The position numbers were made by a program, and so were the translations under genes. DNA of 64,000 nucleotides from Sistotremastrum niveocremeum HHB9708 (taxonomy: Eukaryota; Basidiomycota; Agaricomycetes; Sistotremastrales; Sistotremastraceae). Within the stretch, counting starts at the first letter, position 1. The number at the start of each line of letters is the position of its first letter. The notes under the pieces were generated by a model. The model did no database searches and was not told the origin of the DNA. It was given only the letters and a program-made list of their open reading frames with translations. The stretch spans positions 372,001-436,000 of the forward strand of contig KV419422.1 in the NCBI GenBank assembly GCA_001630475.1, read 5' to 3'. Below are positions 46,341 to 58,000 of the stretch, piece by piece.

Positions 46341-48040
46341 ATGGCTCGAAGAAAACGTTCTTTTGGTAACGTCACTTCCGAATCCCCAATGAAGCTTAGG
46401 CTGGCGAGGTCCCAGTCCAGTTCTTCAGATGGTGTAGACTGGATATCTCCTACTGCGGACGACAACTATGCCGCCGGAGATACTATCAAGGGTTCATGGT
46501 ACGTTCTATCAGTTCACTTGATGCCGCTGACTTCTCGATTATTAGGACGTCATCTCTCGACTTCAACTCGCCCACGTTCAAACTATGCTATGATGGAGGC
46601 ACAGGGCAGACTACCTCATCCGATTCATCGCAGGCGAATATGTCAGGAGGCTCATCTTGTGGACAAGCTGTGACACCAACAGTCAGTCAAGACGGCCAAA
46701 CATATTCTGTGAATCTGTATGCACATCGTTCTCCAGACGTTTTATATAATCTAATGCAGCCGGGATCACAGCGCCGTTCCAAACATGTCGTCAGCTGGTA
46801 CCTTTCACTTGAAGATGCAGAGTGACGACGGAGATCTGTACGAATCTCCAAACTTCTCGCTTTCTCGTACGTGAAGTCGCTCTCTGGTGCCACTTCCCAA
46901 TATTTATCCATTGCAGCCGTTGACAATGCAGCCGCTCCTGATTCCAGCGGTGAAGCTAGCAGCGTGCAAACAACATCAGCGAATAGCCACTCCACACCGT
47001 CTGTGAACATGGTGTCTACCTCGTCGGGTCTCGCGTCCAGTCCATCGCCTATTTCATTCTCTGCGGCTGCATCTACAGGTTCAACAGCGGGCTCTATCGC
47101 ACCTACCGCTTCCTCGGTATCTCCCTCGAGTCCGGCCTCGATGTCCGACGCGCATATACAGGCTCCCGTGGCCGCGTTGGCAGTACCTTTGTCTCTGTGT
47201 GGCGCTTTGCTCCTCGTTTCCATTTTCATGTTCCTTGGTCAGCGATCTCGAGCGAAGAAAAGCCTCTCCCAGCCTTTGGCATGCACGTCGTCTAGTGTTG
47301 GCTCGATCCTTCCAGAAAAGCACATTATTGAACCATATTTCGTCGATGCCTACACGTCACTGAACGCTCCTCGTCGACCGCAATCTGCTAAGTGGGCGGC
47401 TCCCGCACCCCGACTACCTTCCCTACGTCGTTACGAACCTTCACGATATGATTCGCAGTCAAGTCGAGGATGGGATGAGAGATCTGACAGAGAAGAGCGG
47501 AGGTCAAGTAGAGAGTGGCGTCAACCCAGTCGTGCATCTACCTTTGATCGCCGACGACGAGAAGACTACGAGTATGGCTGGTATGACGCGGATGCAGGCT
47601 GGAGAGGACACGGACGTGCGCCGGCTTCTGAGCGCCCGCGTCATCGCCAAGAAGAAGATCTTTACTTCGATCCAAGACGGTCTTACAGCACTTACTCTCG
47701 ACGCATGGAATCTGCCAGGTCTGCCCGTCCACCTTCGTATCATCGACCAGAAGATCAGTATTACGTTCATCCCACTGCGTCGGCCGTTGACGACTACACA
47801 CATGTCACCCCTCACCCTTCTTACTCTCGAACGTATTCTCCGCCGCCTAGACCACGTTCCGAGACGCCTGTGTCCATCGCGCGTCCACCGCCGGTCATAG
47901 CAACTGATGAAAGAAGGTTCTTCCCGACTTCTGAGACACCCCGTCACGATGGATATCCGGATGAAAGAGAGCTCCCGCCCACGCCGGGTCTATACCACGC
48001 TGTCGATCGAGCAGTGCAGCGACCGTACCAATACCCATAG
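46341..48040 (+). CDS. Single-pass surface protein with Kre9/Knh1-like N-terminal domain
   Basis: Four exons give about 500 residues. The N-terminal 130 residues contain VDWISPTADDNYAAGDTIKG, SWTSSLDFNSPTFKLC, SAGTFHLKMQSDDGDLYESP and NFSLS, the strand pattern of the Kre9/Knh1 family of fungal wall proteins. A Ser/Thr-rich stalk of about 80 residues follows, then one membrane helix (AVPLSLCGALLLVSIFMFL) and a basic stop-transfer QRSRAKK. The cytosolic tail of 240 residues is rich in Arg, Tyr and Pro (YSTYSRRMESARSARPP, PPPRPRSETPVS). No signal peptide is seen at the first ATG, so a 5' exon may be missing. A wall sensor or adaptor is a guess. Confidence 0.7.
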
Positions 48041-48344
48041 ATAGCAATCGGACTACATCATGTACACATGGACCTTATTCCCATTTATGACTATCATGAC
48101 ATTTGAAGCGCGATAGATTCGCGGAAAAAACACATGGTTGGCTTTGATTACTATGCTATAGAGGACATTATGATACCTCGATAAAAGAGCGAAGAGGTAC
48201 AAGTTGAGCGTACGGTATGATTGATGCGTGTAAAGAGCAAGAAAAAAAGAGTGACTGAAGACAAACACATTCGAAGATAACACAAACTCTAGTTAAAGAG
48301 CACTAGCAAGCGAATTTCAGAACAGAAAAGCAGATGAAGGTACC
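48041..48344. other. Convergent intergenic gap, no gene seen
   Basis: 304 bp between the 3' ends of the surface protein gene (+) and the orphan gene (-). It is AT-rich, with several short A-runs suited to transcript ends. No coding frame is supported. Confidence 0.45.
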
Positions 48345-50926
48345 TCAAGCCAATGTACTGCCATTCAGACCATGGCCTAGTTGAGCCGCATTACACTGTA
48401 GAACAATCTTTCCCAATGTCGTCGGAAGCTCCATCGGGAACTTCATCATCACCTTCTTCTTCCCACTCTCTTTATCCTGATGCAGATTCCCAGGAGGGAG
48501 AAGAGAGAGTTTAAGAACGACCTTTGATTTACTCTCCAACACAGCGACGCAAAGCTTCAGTTTCCCTTCTCCTTGCGATTCTGGTACCGGAGGAGGGAGA
48601 GATAAAGAGATTCGAGAGCCGGGATCCGCGCATATAGTCACGTTGGAATTATCTCCGCAGAACTTGGAAAGATCCATCCATCCTTTCGCTTCCATACGAA
48701 GTTCGTATTCATCTCTATGAGAGAGGATAACGAGGGTGGGCATATCTTCGTCTATGGAGCTACACAGGAGGGCTTCACCGCCGAGAAAGACTCGGATGCA
48801 CCTGTCGTCGTGACGTCCGCGTGCGTGCAACTGGGAGGGGGTTTCCGAGATGATCGAGGGGCTCGAGCAGCGGGACATAGAGGGCAATGGCGACGGAGAC
48901 GGCAAGCGGGGGAGAGGCTTGAGGTAGGCTGAGTGATAACGCGGAGGCGGGATGAATTTGCCTTGCGGGGCGGGAGCACTGCGAGCGAATCCTTGAGTAT
49001 GATGGCTTTGTGACGATGGCGCCGCAGGAGAGCTGCATGCAGAAGCAGAGCCGGGTTGAGAAGACATCCGACGGACGTGGATTTCGTGACGAGATCCAGC
49101 TCGAGGCAAGTCGGTGTCTTTGGTAAGATACTGTGCGCATATATGTCAGCGACTAAGACGAGAGCAACGGAAAGTATGAAGGCCTACCTCGGGGGCCTTG
49201 GAAACATTTAACCACTTTTCTCCGGTGTCTTGGTCGACCAGAACAGTCCTGCGGGGCGGCAGAGGCCACGCAATCTGACCCGCATGCTTTCGTAAACTGA
49301 AAGCAGATGCCACAGACTCGGACGTCACAATCGTATGGCGATCTTTCGGGGGCGGCAAAGGCGTATCGAAGGATCGACTGCGGCGATGATCGTAACGCGA
49401 CACGGTGGGGGAGACCGCATGAGTCGGATAACCCGCAGAAAGCATGTTACAGGCGCTATGTGGCCTAGGAATGCCGCTCTCTTGATCGACATCGGAATGG
49501 CCATCGATAGAGAGACTACACCACATGCCGGGAATTTGCATGCTAGGCTTTTTAACGAGCGTATGCTCAAGTAATCCCTCGGTGGCATGGACCTGATTGC
49601 GCGCAGGATTCCGACCTTTCGGGGGAGAAGAAAGCTTGAAAGCAGGAGGAAGTCTAAATGAAGACGGAGGGTTACTGCTATTCGCAGATGCATCGAGCCT
49701 CGCTCCCGGAGAACAGAACGACGAAGAGGAGGCAGTGGTGTATTGAGAAGAACTCGAACGACCGGAAGTAGAAAGCGCTGGAGACGGCAAGTTGGTATTT
49801 GAAAACGAGGGCGTATTTGGCGAAACAGCTGTTGCTAACATGGGCGGTTTGAGAGATTTATCGTCGGACAAATCGGAGTCAAGGATCCAAGTGCTGGGGA
49901 GAGGCATAGGGGAAAGTTGGGGACTCGGGATAGCGAGGTAATTATGGTTGGGTTCTTTGGCGTTTAACATATCTGGAGGTGATGGGGAAGGGGGCGAATC
50001 AAGAATTGGCTTGCCTGGGGTTTCGAGAAGAGCAGAGGCTGGAGAGTGTGGCGAGTGGATAAAACTAGGGGTAAGGGGGGTGGAAACATTATAGGACGGT
50101 TGTCGCGAAATAACAGTAGGGCTGGGAGCAAACGGATCTGCATCTATAGGAAAATCGAAAGGCCCAGGAGAGGGTATCCTGAGCGGAGGGAGGTCGCGGA
50201 AGTTGGCTGACTTTGAGGAGTTGAGTTTGCCAGTGAATCGCTCTCGAAGCGACTTTGTGCTCTTCTTCTTCTATCGACGCGGTCAGTGGCAGTCTATCAG
50301 GAGCAATGCTGGCGATCTACCTTGGCCTTTAATTTCCAAGAATTGATCTCGAGTGAGTCTACCGAAGGAGACGACTTGACGAGCGGAACGTTTTCTTTGG
50401 GAACGCTCGGCTGGGGATAGAAGAAGGGTGCAGGCGTTGGAAGATGACGCGTCGCCGAATGCTGTGCGGACTGGACATTCTGGCTGTTCGTCGCGACGAG
50501 AGGGGATGGGCCAGAACCAAAGATGCGACGGGATGGAGGTCGTTCTTGCTTGGACTTTGGGTTCATGAAGGCAGCCATGTTCGACGAGTGGGAGGCTGAG
50601 GGCGACGGGGGTGAAAGGAGCGTGAATGGACGCGCGAAACGCGTCGGGGGTGAAGGAGTGACTGGAGTTGGCGGGCCACGAGACGACGACGGTGAGAGTG
50701 AGACAGGAGAGAGCCAGCTGAGCGCAGCCTTGACCCGCGCGAGCTTTGGGTGTCGCGGAGTTGCGGGGGCTTCAACTTTTGGATTAAAATTAAAATATTC
50801 GTCGGAATTAGAATTAGGCGGAATAAATAGAGCAAGGGAGTGAGTGCCCGTCCCATCCAGTGAGGACGACACCAGCGAGCCGAACTCGTCAAGAGTCAAG
50901 TGTGGCTGTCTGGGCGGAGACGACAT
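48345..50926 (-). CDS. Large disordered protein of unknown function
   Basis: Three or four exons give about 820 residues. I do not recognise a family. Residues 1-650 are low complexity, rich in Ser and Pro, with repeated SP/TP sites that could be kinase targets (PTPVTPSPPTRFARPF, SPSPPDMLNAKE). A basic patch KKKSTKSLRERFTGKLNSSK lies mid-protein. The C-terminal 150 residues look folded: RCIRVFLGGEALLCSSIDED, LVILSHRDEYELRMEAKGWM, KLKLCVAVLESKSKVVLKL and MKFPMELPTTLGKIVLQCN, with alternating hydrophobic residues like a beta-sandwich. It ends LGHGLNGSTLA. Start 50926 is the ATG before SSPPRQPHLTLDEFG. Confidence 0.65.
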
Positions 50927-51437
50927 GGGGAACAGCACAACAGCGACCACAGCGCGGGTCCATATATGCGCTCAGCCCCAGAAGCGCATACTCGAATAGG
51001 AAATATCCAGGCCAAATTAGGCCATAGTAACTTGCATGCGCCGGCTCTCGCGCTGACGTCTCAAGGCGGATCAGCCAGCGTTCTTAAGAATAGTCGCTGA
51101 AACACGGAAGCTTGGTCGCGCATGTATATAGGCTACTGCAGCACCGATATGGATATTCAACACTTGCATCAAATTACATCTGTACACTCACTCCAACGTC
51201 TCCCCAGCCCGAATAAATATCGTCGGACATCGCCGAACAAAGTGTTTCTCTGCTCTTCTTTCAGCGTTCACGGCCCACGCGCATGCGTCAAGTGTCATTG
51301 TCAAGCCACCAAAGCGCCGCCATGTCCATCGGGCGCACAAATTAGTGTTACACAGCTCCTACGCCGATCTTAGTCACACTTGTATTTATGAAAAGAACAT
51401 GTAAATCTCACGGTTACATCAGTGGATCAGCAGCCGT
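50927..51437 (-). promoter_or_regulatory. Upstream region of the orphan gene
   Basis: 511 bp between the orphan start and the SmE end, both on the minus strand. It should hold the orphan promoter and the SmE 3' UTR. Frames on either strand are short and without family resemblance. Confidence 0.35.
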
Positions 51438-51913
51438 CTATTGCTCTTTAACAATCTGTTGGATCAATGTAATCGAGTCTCCCTTCAACAATATACGTCC
51501 TGCCTATGCGTCAGTGCGGGTAAAGTAGCTGACTCGATCAACGCACCAAGTGGCCGCCGTGGCTTCACATCTTTTACATAGGCCTCTTCTGCGTCATCCA
51601 ACACGATATTCATGAATTCGTCAAAGCCCTGCAGAATACCATTAGTCGACCTGTACTGCGCCACCTTCCAATAGTAAACTCGCAATAATCTTCCCCTCGA
51701 TGCGCATCTCCACGTTGTCGTAAAGCCAGACAGAAACGTTTTGTCTCTGTAACAACTCATGAGCGAAGAACCCAATGTCACGAGACGACTCGAACCTGCT
51801 GCAGATTTTTGAAAATGACATTCTGTGACCCCAACATCAGTACTTCATACTCCAAATCATCAGGGACAACTCACGATGGGCTGAACCATCACACGCTGTT
51901 GACGACCCGACAT
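51438..51913 (-). CDS. SME1: Small nuclear ribonucleoprotein SmE
   Basis: Member of the seven-protein Sm ring on spliceosomal U1, U2, U4 and U5 snRNAs. Six short exons give about 90 residues. Reading: MSGRQQRVMVQPI, NVIFKNLQQ, RQNVSVWLYDNVEMRIEGKI (Sm1), IGFDEFMNIVLDDAEEAY (end of Sm1), KPRRPLGRILLKGDSITLI (Sm2) and the end QQIVKEQ. It matches human SNRPE almost block by block. To join GKII to GFDEF the intron at 51629-51683 must begin with GC (GCGAGT...GCAG); no GT donor keeps the frame. The start is divergent from the dynein gene by 156 bp. Confidence 0.93.
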
Positions 51914-52069
51914 ATTGACTGTTTCTGCTCAACGAGGCTTCAAGGACACCGGCAGAGGGAAATGTGAATCGTCGCGTTTTCAAACTCCGCCAAAGCGCGA
52001 CCTCTCAATTGGTCCTTCACGACCTCGCCGAACGCGCAAGACGCGCGTGTTCGCGAGCCCACACAAATC
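51914..52069. promoter_or_regulatory. Compact divergent promoter of SmE and dynein
   Basis: Only 156 bp separate the two start codons. There is no room for exons of a dynein tail on this side. No known element stands out. Confidence 0.4.
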
Positions 52070-55000
52070 ATGGAGGTCTGTCATATCTTTTTCGGTATTG
52101 TATTTACATGACTGAAGTCGGAACAGGTCTTGACGCAGCCGAGCACCTCATCTACAGCTGCTGCGGTCACTTTTATCACTTTCGTACAGGACCTGAAGAA
52201 GAAGAGCAAGCAGTGGGAACCGTTGATTGAGCTTTATGCTAGTGGAGAGAAGGCGTTGGAAAGGTTCAGATACCAATTTCCAGATGATTGGCTTTATAGC
52301 GATCAAGTGAGGGGTGAATGGAGTGCCTATCAGGAAATCTTGAAGAGGAAGGATGATTCAATCCAGGAGCAGCTCGGTGAATTCGCTATTCTCTAGAGGT
52401 TGATCATAAATACTGATTGTACTGTGCGTAGCTGGTCTGCAGTTGAAGATTGTTGCAGAGGACAAGATCGTCGAGAACAAAATCAACGAGCTACTCATCG
52501 AATGGGAACAACAACGACCCGTGCAAGGCAGTTTACGCGCCGAGACAGCCATGCAAACCATCACCGCTTTCGAGGCAAAGCTCAATGCCATCCAAGAACA
52601 ATACGACCTCGTCTGTCGAGCCAAAGAAGCCCTTGACCTCGAACTCATCCGACACAACCGTCTCGAACCCGTCTTTGAGGAACTCCGGGATCTCAAGACT
52701 GTCTGGACTGCATTGTCAGGTATATGGAATCAAATTGGAGAGCTGAGAGAGTCGAGTTGGATGACTATTCAGCCGAGGAAGTTGAGGCATTCGTTGGAGG
52801 GTTTGTTGAGCTCGACGAAGGAGATGCCGACGAGGATGAGGCAGTACGCGGCTTTCGAGTATGTGCAGGAGATTTTGAGGGGTCTGCTGAAGTCGAACAC
52901 CTTGGTGGCCGATTTAAAATCGGATGCATTGAAGGAGAGGCATTGGAGGCAGCTGTTCAAGGCTTTGCGTCTGCCCTCGCAGCCCAATTTGATCCAGTGA
53001 GTGATTCAATTCTATTTTTGAGGAATCTTTCTGACCAATGTAGTATGACTCTGGGTCATGTGTATGACCTTGATCTTAAGAAGAACGAGAGCAGTATCAA
53101 GGACGTGATTATACAAGCTCAGGGCGAGGTATGCATCGCGTTGATATTCCGAGCCTGTGTTAAACTGATCTGTCTTGTAGTTGGCTCTCGAAGAGTACAT
53201 TAAGCAAGTGAAAGAGACGTGGACATCATATGCCCTTGATCTGGTCAATTACCAGAACAAATGCCGTCTCATCCGAGGCTGGGACGACTTGTTTACGAAG
53301 TGCAGCGAAAATCTCAACTCACTGGTCGCCATGAAGATCTCGCCCTATTATAAGGGTATGTGGTCTTTCTGATGTCTGACTATCAATCACTGAAGCTGTT
53401 GTCAGTATTCGAGGAAGAGGCTTCGTCTTGGGAGGAGAAACTGAATCGCATCCACGTGCTATTTGGTAATTATTCCAGAATTGATTGACTCAAATGTTCG
53501 ACTTCTCATTTGTATCTCAGACGTATGGATCGACGTGCAGCGGCAATGGGTTTACCTCGAAGGTATCTTCTCAGGAAGTGCAGACATCAAGCATCTCCTC
53601 CCTGTGGAGAGCGCCCGATTCCAGAATATCAATACGGAATTTCTAGCTGCGATGAAAAAAGTCTACAAGTCGTCATTCGTGTTAGACGTCCTCAATATTC
53701 AGGGCATCCAGAAATCTCTTGAGCGCCTCGCCGAAATGTTGAACAAGATCCAGAAGGCGCTCGGAGAATATCTGGAGCGAGAACGTGCAAGTTTCCCTCG
53801 ATTCTATTTCGTTGGTGACGAGGATCTGCTCGAGATTATCGGCAACAGCAAGGATATCTTACGCATCATGAAGCATCTGAAGAAGATGTTCGCCGGAGTG
53901 TCCACTATCATTCTGGACGATGATCTTACTGAGATTCAAGGGATGGCGTCTCGAGAAGGAGAAGAAGTCAGGTTCCTGAGCCCGATCAAACTCAAAGATT
54001 ATCCAAAGATCAACGACTGGCTTGCGAAGCTTGAGTCGGAGATGCGACTTTCTCTCGCCTTGTTGCTTTGTGACGCAGTCGCAGAACTTCGATCATTCTA
54101 TGGCACCGGAGGGACACTCGAACCTCAGACTTTCCTAGCCTGGATCGAGAAGTTCCCTGCTCAACTCGTTTCACTGGCTCTCCAGGTTACTTGGACGCGG
54201 GGGATAGAGAAGCAGTTGGAAGCCTCTACGATCCCCCAAGACGCATTGCTCGTCATTAATCAGGGCCTCGACCTACTCGCAGATGTTGTCCTCACTGAGC
54301 TTGCGCCGACTACTCGTCGGAAATGCGAACATCTCATCACCGAATTGGTCCATCAACGTGATGCCACCAGGACATTAGTCCAGCAACGTGTCGTTGACAA
54401 CTCTTCGTTCACCTGGCTTTATCAGATGCGATTTTATCTCGAGACGTCTCTTGAGAATCCTCTCGATCGTCTTACCATTCGTTTGGCGAATGCGTCGTTC
54501 CCCTATGGATGGGAATACCTGGGAGTGTCGGATCGACTTGTCCAGACCCCACTCACAGATCGCACTTATTTGACTCTCACTCAAGCCCTCGACAGCCAGC
54601 TGGGTGGCTCTCCTTTCGGTCCCGCAGGAACAGGTAAACATTGTGTGCATCACAAGATGGGATGTATATTTATTATATGAGCAGGTAAAACGGAATCCGT
54701 GAAAGCCCTCGGCGTGCAACTAGGTCGCTTTGTGTTAGTGTTCTGTTGCGATGAAACCTTTGACTTCCAAGCCATGGGTCGGATTTTCGTCGGACTTTGC
54801 CAAGTTGGTGCCTGGGGATGTTTCGACGAGTTCAATCGACTTGAAGAGCGAATTCTGAGTGCTGTTTCTCAACAAGTACAGACGATTCAGCAGGGCCTGG
54901 CGGCTATCGTTAAGAATCCGTCGGCAGAAATCGAGCTCGTTGGCAAGAGTCTTAAATTGAATCCAAATATTGGTCAGTCGATACACATTATCAGCGCAGA

Positions 55001-58000
55001 ATTTTATCCTGATTTGATGCAGGCATCTTTATCACGACGAACCCCAATTATGCTGGTCGCTCGACTTTACCTCCTAACTTGACCAAATTATTCCGGCCTA
55101 TGTCCATGACACGTCCGGATCGCGAGCTGATCGCCCAAGTCATGCTCTTCTCCCAAGGGTTCCGTACAGCGGAGACGTTGGCTTCGAAGATTGTTCCCTT
55201 CTTTAATCTCTGCTCCGAGCAGCTCTCTCATCAACAGCATTATGACTTTGGGCTCCGCGCACTCAAGGCGGTCCTTTCCAGTGCCGGTATCCTAAAGCGG
55301 GAGCGATTATCAGTATCTAGTGACGAAGTGGGCAGTCTCAGCAGTCCCGCTGCATTGGCAAATGCTGAACAAATCATTCTCATCCAATCGGTTACCGAGA
55401 CTATTGTGCCAAAACTTGTGGCAGAGGATGTACCTCTGCTGACGAGTCTGTTGGCCGATGTGTTCCCAGGTGTCGACTATGTTCCCGTCAACATGGACGC
55501 TCTCCGACGTCACATCACCGACGTGTGCGCGGAGCGTCATCTGGTTGCGGGCGATAAATGGATCGCTAAGATATTGCAGTTGTATCAGATACAGAAGATT
55601 CAGCATGGTCTCATGATGGTTGGACCGTCCGGAAGTGGCAAGACCAATGCATGGCGAGTCCTTATGGCAGCTCTTGAAAGGCTCGACGGCGTCGAAGGTG
55701 TTGCATACGTCATCGATCCAAAAGCCATCCACAAGGACGCGCTTTATGGCACCCTGGATCACACCACGCGAGAGTGGAATGATGGCCTGTTCACTCATAT
55801 TCTGCGTAAGATCGTGGACGACGTTCGAGGCGAAAGTGGAAAAAGACACTGGATTATTTTCGATGGCGATGTTGACCCTGAGTGGGTGGAAAATCTTAAC
55901 AGGTGAATCGCGCTCGGACCATATTACGTAACTCAGCGCTTAAATTTGGTCTAGTGTTCTCGACGACAACAAACTGTTGACTCTGCCAAATGGCGAACGT
56001 CTCAGTTTGCCTCCTAATGTTAGAATCATGTTCGAAGTGGAACACCTGAAATACGCTACTCTTGCGACTGTCAGTCGTTGTGGCATGATCTGGTTTAGCG
56101 AAGATGTCATTGTCCCGGAAATGATCTATCGTTATTACCTTGAAAATCTGTCGTCGGTTGCTCTAGGTGCTGACGATGAAGACGTTGTGCAAGATTTCCG
56201 CCGTCCGGACTCCATTCAATCGGAATCGAATATTTCACCTCACCTTGCGTTGCAGAAATCCGTGGTGACACTCCTCGAGCCTTTCTTTGCCTCCGACGGC
56301 CTTGTCAATCAGGCACTTGATTTCGCCGGATCCGTCGATCACATTATGGACTTCACGACTATCAGGGCTCTAAATACGCTCTTCTCCTTGATCAACAAGA
56401 CTGTCCGAAATATCGTCGACTATAATGTTCATCATCCTGATTTCCCCCTCGGCTTCGACAAAATAGAGCAGTATGTCACGAAGCGAATGCTTGTGAGCAT
56501 CGTTTGGGCATTCTGTGGAGACTCCAAATTGGACATGAGAGCCGAACTCGGAAACTATCTGAGAGGTCATACCGGCGTGGATTTACCAGTCATGGGAACA
56601 AGCTCCCTCATCGATTTCGATGTACAAGTTTCTTCCGGAGACTGGTATACTTGGCAGAGTCGTGTGCCAGTCATCGACATCGAGTCTCATATGGTGACAG
56701 CTTCCGACATTGTCGTTCCGACCATGGACACAGTCAGGCATGAAGAAGTGCTGTATTCTTGGTTATCAGAGCACAAACCGTTGATGCTTTGTGGACCTCC
56801 TGGTTCGGGTAAAACTATGACCTTGTTCAGTGCTCTCCGCAAACTTCCGGATATGGAGGTTGTCGGCCTGAATTTCTCCAGCGCCACCACTCCTGAACTG
56901 ATCTTGAAGACATTTGAGCAATATTGCGAATATCGCAAAACACCCAACGGAGTCATACTTTCACCCGCTCAAATAGGACGATGGCTGGTCGTGTTCTGTG
57001 ACGAAATCAACTTGCCAGCGCCAGATATGTATGGTACCCAGCGCGTGATCTCGTTCTTGAGACAGCTGGTTGAGCTGGGCGGTTTCTATAGAACGACTGA
57101 TATGTCATGGGTCAAACTGGAGAGAGTACAGTTTGTGGGAGCCTGCAACCCTCCCACTGACCCTGGTCGTGTACCTCTCACTCATCGATTCCTACGACAC
57201 GCCCCCTTGGTCATGGTGGATTATCCTGGGGAGGTTTCGTTGAAGCAGATCTACGGAACATATAACCGAGCAGTTCTGAGAGTCATGCCCACTTTACGAG
57301 CGTATGGCGAACCCCTCACGGATGCGATGGTCTCCTTCTACCTGGCGTCTCAGCAACGGTTTACGGCAGATGTTCAGGCACACTATATTTACAGTCCGCG
57401 TGAACTCACACGCTGGGTTCGTGGCGTGTATGAGGCCATCAGACCGTTAGAAACCTTGTCAGTGGAAGGACTGGTACGAATCTGGGCCCATGAAGCCCTT
57501 CGACTCTTCCAGGATCGTCTTGTCACCGAGGATGAAAAGGAGTGGACAGATCGACAAATCGATGCCACCGTGACTGAGCACTTCCCTACCATCGATCGAG
57601 AGGAAGCTCTGAGTCGGCCGATTCTATTCTCCAATTGGACCTCTAGAAACTACATTTCGGTAGATCGAGAACAACTGAGAGAATATACGAAGGCTCGACT
57701 CCGAGTCTTCCACGAAGAAGAGCTAGACGTCCAGCTCGTTCTCTTCAACGACGTCCTCGATCATGTCCTTCGCATCGATCGTGTCTTCCGTCAAGTACAG
57801 GGGCATCTCTTGCTCATTGGCGTCAGTGGAAGTGGCAAGGTATGCTGTGGTTAGGTCCTCATTAATACCAAGCTAATGCGATTGATAGACTACCTTGTCG
57901 AGGTTTGTCGCGTGGATGAACGGTCTCAGTATCTTCCAGATCAAAGTCTCCAATAAATATACTGGCGACGACTTTGATGAAGATCTGAGAACCGTGCTGC

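Noticed and set aside
51438-51913. SmE looks interrupted within the Sm1 motif
   Set aside because: A GC-AG intron restores the exact conserved sequence with correct phase and a branch site, so the gene is whole.
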